A stretch of 64,000 nucleotides of DNA from Bacteroidales bacterium. GTDB lineage: Bacteria; Bacteroidota; Bacteroidia; Bacteroidales; P3. The DNA is taken from positions 162,728 through 226,727 of the forward strand of contig JAEEZY010000027.1 of assembly GCA_016292015.1 (NCBI GenBank), read 5' to 3'. A program made the position numbers and the translations under genes. Positions 28,070 through 35,473 of this stretch are shown in pieces. How positions within the stretch are numbered: the stretch's first letter is position 1; every line of letters starts with the position of its first letter. Below the pieces are notes generated by a model. It had not been told where the DNA came from, did no database searches, and was given only the letters and a program-made list of their open reading frames with translations.

Positions 28070-28914
28070 ATCTTCACTATTTTCTTCACATAACTCTTTC
28101 CATTTGCCTCTATCCTCACTGTGTAGCACCCTTTCTTAAGCCCGCTCACGTCCAGACGCCCGTCATCCACCACCTCCGACATAGCAACTCGCCCGTACAA
28201 ATCCGTCACCGTAACCTCACAAACCCCGTCATACCCAACATTCAACCAATCATTGCATGGATTCGGATATATGCGTGGATGAAATTCTGTTGTGGTGTGA
28301 ATTGAACCGCCATGTGTTGTAAACCAACGGCAATCTGTAGAAAATCCCCACCAGGTATCCTCCTTTTTATACAGGTGATTATTGTCATGCCATACACAAA
28401 TAACTTGAGAGTCAGTCCATCTTCCTGGGAGTCTAAAATCATTTCCAATTATACCTATTTCTTCGTAATAAATGTAAGGTTTGTGATTAAGTTGAATTAT
28501 TTTTCTACCCAGGGAATCATACCTTATTTCCAAATCGTTATTTTCGACTGTGTCTAGGGACAAATCTACTATTTTTCTCATAATTCCAACTGTGTCTCGG
28601 AGCCATAGCGATCCGAAACGACGGTCTTCCTTCGCATACCCATACGGGATGCGTGGGGTTGGTGGGTAATCACCATTTTGGATGAAAACTTTTTTATACG
28701 TAGTGTCGTTTATAACAGTGTCATTGACAAAAGTATATATCATATTATGAATGTATCCACAATCACCTTCCAATTCACAATAGTTCCACACCGTAGTGTC
28801 TTCTCCGAAAAACGAGCGGTATAGCCCTGTCTCCGGGTCCTGTGCTTGCGATATGCCGCCACAACACAGCACAACCAGAAACAACAATATCGGTCTATAT
28901 GCTCTAAGTCTCAT
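28066..28914 (-). CDS. Secreted protein of a local T9SS paralogue family (copy C)
   Basis: A 282-residue exported protein: signal peptide MRLRAYRPILLFLVVLCCGGISQAQ, then GLYRSFFGEDTTVWNYCELEGDCGY, which parallels the VYESVFGDSCSVWYIF opening of copies A and B. The C-terminus is a sorting domain (RIYPNPCNDWLNVGYDG, VTDLYGRVAMSEVV, GLKKGCYTVRIEANGKSYVKK). It is the first gene of an ATGA-coupled chain (28914 to 25638). Function unknown. Confidence 0.8.
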   Translation of the reverse strand: MRLRAYRPILLFLVVLCCGGISQAQDPETGLYRSFFGEDTTVWNYCELEGDCGYIHNMIYTFVNDTVINDTTYKKVFIQNGDYPPTPRIPYGYAKEDRRFGSLWLRDTVGIMRKIVDLSLDTVENNDLEIRYDSLGRKIIQLNHKPYIYYEEIGIIGNDFRLPGRWTDSQVICVWHDNNHLYKKEDTWWGFSTDCRWFTTHGGSIHTTTEFHPRIYPNPCNDWLNVGYDGVCEVTVTDLYGRVAMSEVVDDGRLDVSGLKKGCYTVRIEANGKSYVKKIVKI

Positions 28915-28930
28915 ATCTTTACCAGACTCC

Positions 28931-29048
28931 TTTTCGTGTTTTTAGATGTTATAACAGGTGAAACAGCGAAGCGCATTTCATTTTCGCTTTTTTTCGCACC
29001 CTTTCGCAATAAAACAGTTTCTTAGTGTTTTTCGTGTTTTTAGATGTT
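28931..29048. repeat. 20-bp direct repeat flanking the spacer after the 1519-residue protein gene
   Basis: TTTTCGTGTTTTTAGATGTT occurs at 28931-28950 and again at 29029-29048. Between them, 29010-29025 reads TAAAACAGTTTCTTAG, identical to the right end of the MITE-like element at 57969-58180. Confidence 0.75.
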
Positions 29049-29066
29049 TAAAAGAACTTTCTCCGT

Positions 29067-32000
29067 TTACTCCTCGTCGCCCTCCTCTGGCTCTTCATCC
29101 TCCTCTTCTTCCTCTTCCTCATCGTCCGAGAACGAACCTCCGCTCACGTTCACGTTTCCGTCCGAGCCGAATTTCAGCAGGTAGTTCGGCACTTCGTTGC
29201 GCGAGGTCCCTATCTTATACCCGAAGGTTCCAGCCTTGCTTTCCACCGTGCGCTTGTCGGCGGGTATAGTCTTTATCTGGTCGGCCCACACGCCCACGCT
29301 CGTCTGTATCGTCATCCGCTTGCTGCCGCTGTCGTAGCTGAAGTAGTACCAGTGGTCGGCGGCTATCTGCAGGTATATCGTTAGTTTCGTCACTCCGCCT
29401 CGCGTCTGCAGCTGCATCTTCACTCTCGTTGCAAGGTTCAGCTGGGTCTTGCCTATCGCCAGCAGCGAGGTCACCCCGTCGTAGTAGTAACCCAACACCG
29501 GCGAGTACTGCCAGTCGATATGGCCGAACAGCAATGTGCTCTCCAACGACTTCGGCATCTTGCCCATCTGTCCGCTCGTCACATAGTCTGAGTACAGTTC
29601 CGTGCCTTTCTCGTCGCCCTCGTGGAATATCAGCGCACGACGCAGGATGTCGTTGTCTGTGTTGGCTGCCGACAGACGCAGGTCATCTACAATCTGCTGC
29701 GTCATGGCCGAAATCACCTTCTCGTCAATCGGGAAGCTGTATCCGAACACCGTGTTCAGCGTAAACGTGCTGGAGGATGTGTTTACACTAGCGTCGCCGT
29801 ATGCGAAAATATGCGTCAGCCCTTCCTTCATATTGAAGTTCACCGGTCCTTCGCCCGTCACAAGACAGCTCTCGGTGTTCAGTTTCAGGTAGCGATCGAC
29901 CACCTCTTCGGGATCTTCCTGCTTACGTGCCGAAGCTATCATGTAGGTCTTCGTCTTGTTGTCATAGCTCAGCTGTCCCCATGCGTGCATCAGCTCGTTG
30001 TCTGCCGCGCGTTCCTTGGTCAGGAAGGCTGGATATGGCATCATCGTGGTGGGGTGCATCAGTATCGACGCTGTTATGCGCTCGCCTTTCCAGTCGGTCG
30101 GCACTTCGGGCACGCTCACCCTGATGTCCTCCGGGTCGGTGTAGTCGGCGTATGCCAGCAGCCCCACCTCGTGGTCGGTCTTGCAGTTGTGCAGCAGCCT
30201 CACTCCGCCGTCAAAGTGGTAGAACATCGTGTCGGCCTCCACCCTCACCTTGCCGGCAAAGCCGAAGGCACTGCTCAGCGTGAAGTTGGCGTCGTCGCCT
30301 ATGAAGCCGTTACCCACCGTCATACCCTTGGCGTTCGGCGCAATTTCGGTCAGGTATATCTTCTGCTTCTTCTTGTCCTCATCTACATAGTCTATGTATC
30401 CCTTGGCGGCGTATTGCTTGCCGCTGGCAATCTGCACATCCGAGTCATACACCAGATGGTATTTGTTCTCGCGTGAGGCCAGTATCTGCGACTTCTTCAG
30501 GTGGTCTATCGCGCCGCCTTTCCTTATGCGCAGGGTGTCGCCGCCGGGTGCGATGGATGCATCGGCCACATCGACTCGATACACTCCCTCTATCTTCATG
30601 TCGGCAATGTCGTACATATAGTTTGCTCTCAGGCCACTGAACTTTAGGCTGTCCTGTTTGCTGCCTGTGCTCACAAACGTCGCTCCGGGCATCTCCTCTG
30701 CATCCACCCTGTCGCGCAACGGCTTGCTCTCCATCCCTTGTGAAGTCGTGCTCTTGCTGTTCGAAAGCGCCAGCTGCTGCTGGTCTATCCCCCATGTGAA
30801 CCTATCGACGTATGCCGCATAGTTCATCACTGGCAGTTCTGTCCGCTCTATCGGCGAGTTCGAGGTGAACTCTGCGGTACGTTTCTTGTAATCTACGTGC
30901 GACTTCATGTTCAGCGCATGGAATGCAACGGCGTTATACTTCAGCGACCTCAACGTGAACTCCGTCACCTGCGAGTTCATGTCCATCGGCTTCAACTCAA
31001 ACAGGTTCGAGGCCAGCGTGCCTTCTTTTATCGTCACCACTCCGCCGCCCGTAGCGCCGCTGGGCTTTATCGTCACATGTCCTGCCAGCTGTGCGTCGTC
31101 GTGATACATCCTGAACTGCGTGCCGTTCTTTATCTGTGCCACCCTCATCGAGTCCCCATACGGGTACCATCGCTCGTTGGTCTTGCCGTTCCTTATGTCG
31201 GGGAATCCGCCTGCTTCGGTCACATAGAAGGTGTCTGTCACCGCCATCATCGAGTCGGGATGGAACATTATGCTCTTCGACCGCGTCACGGTGGTCAGGT
31301 AATCCACCTGGCCGCGTCCGCGCAGTCCCTTGTAGCTCAGGTCTATCGTGTTGTGGTATGTCCCCTTTCCTCCGTAGGCTGGCATGCCTGTCTTGCCGGT
31401 CTTTATCACGAAGCCTAGCGAGTAGTCGGGCTGCACCTTCAGTGGCTCGTCTATCTCGGGGAATATGCCTGCCGACGTCAGCGACCCGTTCAGCACCAGG
31501 CTGTCTGTCGGAAAGTCCGACAGGCTCCTCAGCGTGAACGGCCTCAGCGTGTAGTAGAACTTGTCGCGCTTATATACCCCTTTCTCCACAAACGGCCGGT
31601 CGTAATACACATAGCTCTTCTCCTTGCTGTCGAATATCGGGTACTCTTTGTTCTTCGTCAGTCCGTTGTGGTTGTCGGGCTTGTCTATCTGTATCTCGCC
31701 CACCAGCTTGTACAGTGGCGTATATACTATGTGCTCCTTCGCCGGATCTTTGAAGTCTGTCACGAAGAAGTAAAGCGAGTCTATCTTCGGCAGGTCCAGG
31801 CTGTATTTCTCATAGAAGAATTTGGCGTCTGTGACATACATCACGAAGCGCCCTATGTTCACCTTCCCCGAGAAAGTGATGTCTCTGTTCTTGTGCACCG
31901 TCACATCTCCTCTCGGCGAGATGGCTACCGCCTGGCTGTCGCTCACCACGAATTTCTCCACTCCCCGTATCCTCAGGTCGTAAGTGTTCAGGTCTAGCGT

Positions 32001-33626
32001 TGCGTTGCTGCCCTTGGCGGCCGACTCCATCATCAGTGCGTCATAGTCGTGCTTCTTGTCTTTGCTGTATGCTTTGGCGTAATCGACCAGCTTGTACTGC
32101 ACGTAAGTCTTGTCAAGTGCTTCGTTGTAGGTTACAAGGCCGTACCTTGCCAGCGTGTGCATCATCAGCCGCGCTTGGTTCACATCCATGCTTATCGACT
32201 TCGCGAAGTCGTCTATCTTGAACTCGTATGTCATCCCGTGGTCCCTGATATACCTATAGACTCTCATGGCGGGGCTCATCTCCTCTATGCCCTGTATCTG
32301 GCGGTATCGGGCGTATGAATAGTAGTTCGCCGACTCAAACGACGAGAAGTTCTGTCCTCCCGAGCTTATCATTGAGAACTCCAGCTCGTCCTTGTCCATC
32401 TTCCACACTATCGACTCGCTGAACAGGTCCATGTTGTGGTAGCTGTCGCCGTATGGGCTGTAAAAGTTGCGCTTCGAGTCGTTCACAAAGGTCACAGTCC
32501 GTTCTCCCACGCTATATCTCACCAGCACTCCGTCGTTGTATATCGAGTCCTCTCCCAAATACAGCCTCACCGACGCCCTTTCCGAGGCAATCTGTTTGCT
32601 CGTGATAGTGAACTTCACCGACTGCACCTTTGCAAACACCTTCCCGTTCCTGCGGAACAGCAACGACGCTGGATGCTTCGTGTCTGATGTGATGAATTTC
32701 GCACCGTTCATCATGAAACTGCCCGAGTAGTCCACACCCTCCACTATGTTCTTCATCTCGAAGTCTTTCTGATACGAGCGGAACTTCGGAAACGTGTATT
32801 TGTCTGGCTCCATCTGAGCCGACAGCGCCTCTTCCACCCGTCCGTATATCGGCGTGGTGAAGTATTTTGTGTTGGTGAAAAGCACCGAGTCTGCGTTGAA
32901 TTTCGGGAATTTCGTCACTGCCTCATAGTCTTTTAGCTCTGCCCAGCACACCGTCGTGGGCAACCCCGTGCGGTCCCAGTTCAGCCGCCCGCCTTGGCCG
33001 TACCACTTGTGGTCGAAATAGTAGTATTTTCCCATCGTGCCGTATATCGTCCCGTTGTCTTTGTCCGAACTGTAGTATAGCTCCATCTTCTTCGGAAACT
33101 CCACCACTATGTTCTTCCCCTCTAGCTTCAGCACATAAGGCGCACCTGCCTGCGCCTGCCACAGCGAAGTCTTGGCTCCGTTTAGTGTCCTCTCCGTCTC
33201 CAGCTGCTCCGTGAAATCGACAAAGTCTGTGAAGTCCTTCACCTTCTTGTTTCGCTCCTGAAGGTAGGTCAGACACTTCACCCACGTTCCGAAGTTCGCC
33301 TTCCCTTTCGTGCTCATCAGCGTCGTGACCTCTATGAAGTGTGCAAAATCGGGAAACTGTTTCACCCTTAGTTTCTGCATCGTCACGCAGATGTCGCGGT
33401 ATTCTATCTGTGTCGCTTCGTCCCACGACTTGTATTGTGGTTCGAATGCCTGTATCAGTTTTGCGTTGGCTTTTTTGCGGTCGTCCTGGCTCGTCGCCTG
33501 GTCCAGGTACATCAGCAGCTCCGTCGGCAGGTTCTCGAATGTGAAATTCACGGTAGCGGGCTTCTTCTGAGCCCCTGCTGTAAGCACACACACCACCGCC
33601 GCAACAAACAATATGGCTTTCTTCAT
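29067..33626 (-). CDS. Large exported protein of unknown function with acidic tail
   Basis: A 1519-residue protein with signal peptide MKKAILFVAAVVCVLTAGAQ. After a helical N-terminal part (about 25-170) the chain is mostly beta, with many short strands resembling repeated sandwich or OstA/beta-helix-like blocks (for example ISPRGDVTVHKNRDITFSG near residue 590 and VYRVDVADASIAPGGDTLRI near residue 1010). Around residues 470-520 is a compact helical segment that could be a winged-helix-like fold. The end is strongly acidic: from about residue 1499, DDEEEEEEEDEEPEEGDEE. No sorting domain, lipobox or enzyme motif was recognised. A periplasmic or outer-membrane role is inferred from the signal peptide only. 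It appears to be transcribed alone. Confidence 0.75.
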   Translation of the reverse strand: MKKAILFVAAVVCVLTAGAQKKPATVNFTFENLPTELLMYLDQATSQDDRKKANAKLIQAFEPQYKSWDEATQIEYRDICVTMQKLRVKQFPDFAHFIEVTTLMSTKGKANFGTWVKCLTYLQERNKKVKDFTDFVDFTEQLETERTLNGAKTSLWQAQAGAPYVLKLEGKNIVVEFPKKMELYYSSDKDNGTIYGTMGKYYYFDHKWYGQGGRLNWDRTGLPTTVCWAELKDYEAVTKFPKFNADSVLFTNTKYFTTPIYGRVEEALSAQMEPDKYTFPKFRSYQKDFEMKNIVEGVDYSGSFMMNGAKFITSDTKHPASLLFRRNGKVFAKVQSVKFTITSKQIASERASVRLYLGEDSIYNDGVLVRYSVGERTVTFVNDSKRNFYSPYGDSYHNMDLFSESIVWKMDKDELEFSMISSGGQNFSSFESANYYSYARYRQIQGIEEMSPAMRVYRYIRDHGMTYEFKIDDFAKSISMDVNQARLMMHTLARYGLVTYNEALDKTYVQYKLVDYAKAYSKDKKHDYDALMMESAAKGSNATLDLNTYDLRIRGVEKFVVSDSQAVAISPRGDVTVHKNRDITFSGKVNIGRFVMYVTDAKFFYEKYSLDLPKIDSLYFFVTDFKDPAKEHIVYTPLYKLVGEIQIDKPDNHNGLTKNKEYPIFDSKEKSYVYYDRPFVEKGVYKRDKFYYTLRPFTLRSLSDFPTDSLVLNGSLTSAGIFPEIDEPLKVQPDYSLGFVIKTGKTGMPAYGGKGTYHNTIDLSYKGLRGRGQVDYLTTVTRSKSIMFHPDSMMAVTDTFYVTEAGGFPDIRNGKTNERWYPYGDSMRVAQIKNGTQFRMYHDDAQLAGHVTIKPSGATGGGVVTIKEGTLASNLFELKPMDMNSQVTEFTLRSLKYNAVAFHALNMKSHVDYKKRTAEFTSNSPIERTELPVMNYAAYVDRFTWGIDQQQLALSNSKSTTSQGMESKPLRDRVDAEEMPGATFVSTGSKQDSLKFSGLRANYMYDIADMKIEGVYRVDVADASIAPGGDTLRIRKGGAIDHLKKSQILASRENKYHLVYDSDVQIASGKQYAAKGYIDYVDEDKKKQKIYLTEIAPNAKGMTVGNGFIGDDANFTLSSAFGFAGKVRVEADTMFYHFDGGVRLLHNCKTDHEVGLLAYADYTDPEDIRVSVPEVPTDWKGERITASILMHPTTMMPYPAFLTKERAADNELMHAWGQLSYDNKTKTYMIASARKQEDPEEVVDRYLKLNTESCLVTGEGPVNFNMKEGLTHIFAYGDASVNTSSSTFTLNTVFGYSFPIDEKVISAMTQQIVDDLRLSAANTDNDILRRALIFHEGDEKGTELYSDYVTSGQMGKMPKSLESTLLFGHIDWQYSPVLGYYYDGVTSLLAIGKTQLNLATRVKMQLQTRGGVTKLTIYLQIAADHWYYFSYDSGSKRMTIQTSVGVWADQIKTIPADKRTVESKAGTFGYKIGTSRNEVPNYLLKFGSDGNVNVSGGSFSDDEEEEEEEDEEPEEGDEE

Positions 33627-34033
33627 TTCTATGTTGTAATATTAGTTTCTAATTACTAATAACGCAAAACCCTCCCCGATGTTGTATGGCAAAAACATAT
33701 AAGCCCTCGGTAAGGGGAAACTAAGAGAAAAGTAAGCACTAGCCTAGCGTTAGCCTAGCACTAGCCTAGTACTAGGTACTACCTGGCTAGGTCCAACGTA
33801 GGAACTGGCTAAGAGAAAAGTAAGACAACAGTAAGACAAAACTAAGAGAGCAGTAAGAGCAAGATTAAAGAAAAGTGGGACGAAAGTAAGACAAATCAGG
33901 GATGAATAATCATTGTCAGAGTACTGTAAATGGGGGACATCACAAGGATGCCCCCCATTTGCTTTTCGAAACTGCTATGATCTAATTATGGGTAAAACAA
34001 AACTAAATCGGCTCTTTCTTGGTGTGTTAAGCA
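33627..34033. other. Spacer between the 1519-residue protein and a lipoprotein gene
   Basis: 407 bp without a gene. It holds the longest 11-bp array (33711-33897) and a hairpin at 33928-33960 (9-bp stem AAATGGGGG with its complement, 15-nt loop) that may terminate the lipoprotein gene at 34034, though no T-run follows it on the minus strand. Confidence 0.8.
33711..33897 (+). repeat. 11-bp periodic array, 17 units
   Basis: 187 bp divide without a gap into seventeen 11-mers, most starting TAAG, CTAG or TAGG: TAAGGGGAAAC, TAAGAGAAAAG, TAAGCACTAGC, CTAGCGTTAGC, CTAGCACTAGC, CTAGTACTAGG, TACTACCTGGC, TAGGTCCAACG, TAGGAACTGGC, TAAGAGAAAAG, TAAGACAACAG, TAAGACAAAAC, TAAGAGAGCAG, TAAGAGCAAGA, TTAAAGAAAAG, TGGGACGAAAG, TAAGACAAATC. 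The unit body varies while the first four bases are kept. Confidence 0.9.
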
Positions 34034-34582
34034 TTAGCTATGCACGGTATAGCCAAACATTTCGCCGTCGTAGTTCGACCAGCCCGACACAAGGCTGATC
34101 TTGCCGAGTTCGTCAACGGTGCGAGAGGCTTCGCCACTCTTGACGGTACCGGTCATCTTAAGGCTTTCAGAGCTGGTCGTCACGTTCATATATTGCTCGG
34201 AAGATCTGTATGTTCCCACTTCATGAACAGTACCTGTCAAGTGGACTTCCGAACTCGCGCTGTTGTCGCTGTAAGCCCAAATCCACTTGACGTTGTCAAA
34301 CTCGTATGTGAGGTCGATACTTGTGAGGCCGTCGGAGCTTTTGTTAATGGTGCCCGAAAGGTGTACGGTTCCTCCATATGGTGCTGCGATATCCATGTCT
34401 GGCGCCGTGTTGGAAGTCCCTGCTATATTTTGATTGAAAACAGTGCTCATTGCACCTCTTACCGTGCAGGCAAGGGCGTTGTAGTATGTGTTGTCGGACA
34501 CTGTGGCCTCTTCCTCGTCTTTGCATCCTGTGGTCATCATTGCCATTGCAACGACTGCAAATAAAACAAAAAATCTTTTCAT
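34034..34582 (-). CDS. Lipoprotein of unknown function
   Basis: A 182-residue lipoprotein: MKRFFVLFAVVAMAMMTTGCKDEEE with lipobox TTGC (Cys20) followed by acidic residues, which in Bacteroidota favour surface export of lipoproteins. The mature part is a beta-rich domain with evenly spaced T/S-rich strands (GTVHLSGTINKSSDGLTSIDLTYEF and LTGTVHEVG). No family was recognised. It follows another lipoprotein gene (34647-35096) by 64 bp and could be cotranscribed with it. A TAAATTTG at 34622-34629 on the minus strand could serve as its own -7 element. Confidence 0.7.
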   Translation of the reverse strand: MKRFFVLFAVVAMAMMTTGCKDEEEATVSDNTYYNALACTVRGAMSTVFNQNIAGTSNTAPDMDIAAPYGGTVHLSGTINKSSDGLTSIDLTYEFDNVKWIWAYSDNSASSEVHLTGTVHEVGTYRSSEQYMNVTTSSESLKMTGTVKSGEASRTVDELGKISLVSGWSNYDGEMFGYTVHS

Positions 34583-34646
34583 AATCAGGTTTTTTAGAGA
34601 TTTAACAAAATGAAGGTGTTACAAATTTATTGGTTTGAAATGAAAC

Positions 34647-35096
34647 TCACATTGAATAGCTTGAAACCATCCACTGATAAACTCTGCCGTCGGGTCCGTT
34701 AACAGCATTTGTCCCACTGGTGTTCGCATTTCCGCTGGCCAGGTATAGACATTGACCATCCAGTTCATACTCGGTGGTGACGCTTTCCCACGAAAATCTG
34801 GCCCACGTGGGGTCCAATGTTATCGTGACATTCTTTTTCTTGCTCGTCCACGAGCCGACACCGTCAATCTGACGTGCTTTGTTTGGTTTAAACGCATCGT
34901 CGGCCGAAGTGAGAAAACGCGTCACAGTGCCGTCTTCGTTGAGGGTCATATAAACCATGTAGCTGTCGAAATAGTCGTCGGCATTGGGACGTAGGACTCC
35001 ATTTCCGGCCCATGTGTTAACCAAATTCGTTTTTGTGCATCCAGCAGTTGCCAACAGCAATAAAGCCGCCGAAAAAAACAATGCAATTTTTTTCAT
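34647..35096 (-). CDS. Small lipoprotein, lipocalin-like
   Basis: A 149-residue lipoprotein: MKKIALFFSAALLLLATAGCTK with lipobox TAGC (Cys20). The mature part has the spacing of a small beta-barrel (NTWAGNGVL, YMVYMTLNEDGTVTRFL, GVGSWTSKKKNVTITLD, YELDGQCLYLAS), reminiscent of Bacteroidales lipocalin-like or DUF-type lipoproteins in which the opening xTWxG strand is typical. The assignment to that fold is inference. Function unknown. Confidence 0.68.
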   Translation of the reverse strand: MKKIALFFSAALLLLATAGCTKTNLVNTWAGNGVLRPNADDYFDSYMVYMTLNEDGTVTRFLTSADDAFKPNKARQIDGVGSWTSKKKNVTITLDPTWARFSWESVTTEYELDGQCLYLASGNANTSGTNAVNGPDGRVYQWMVSSYSM

Positions 35097-35473
35097 ACTG
35101 TAAATGTTTTGGGGTTTAAAGGTTCAAAATTTTGTTTGCAATTACGCTCCTTTTAGATTTTGCAAAGATACGAAAAAATCCGTTCTCTACGGCATTATTT
35201 TTAAATGTCGGTTTTTTGTGTGTTTTGGCTTACCGTAAAGTTTGTCTTTTATGGCTACTCATGCTGAATTGAAAGATTTTGAAATAAGGAAGAGATCCTA
35301 ATTTCAAGTTAGAAGTGCAACACAATGTTAAAGAAATTCTATAAAAAACATTGCTATTTGCAGGAAAATATGTATTTTAGTGCTCTGGTTATTGTGGCCG
35401 TCTATACCCTTCTGACGGCTGCAATTGTTTGACGTTAAAATAAATACAACATCTAATAAGTAATCATCGACGC
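35097..35473. other. Divergent spacer between the lipoproteins and the second PorE-like gene
   Basis: 377 bp without a gene. The minus strand has TATCTTTG at 35163-35170 (below). On the plus strand no full TTTG-N19-TAnnTTTG match was found for the PorE-like gene. Nothing else was recognised. Confidence 0.7.
35163..35170 (-). promoter_or_regulatory. Candidate -7 element for the lipoprotein pair
   Basis: The minus strand reads TATCTTTG (TAnnTTTG), 67 bp before the start at 35096. The -33 TTTG is not seen. Confidence 0.42.

Noticed and set aside
33711..33897. CRISPR array
   Set aside because: Units are only 11 bp with no constant repeat of 25-40 bp and no spacers; no cas genes in the window.
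33928..33960. Terminator of the lipoprotein gene at 34034
   Set aside because: The stem is good but on the minus strand it is not followed by a T-run, and direction cannot be decided; mentioned only under the spacer.
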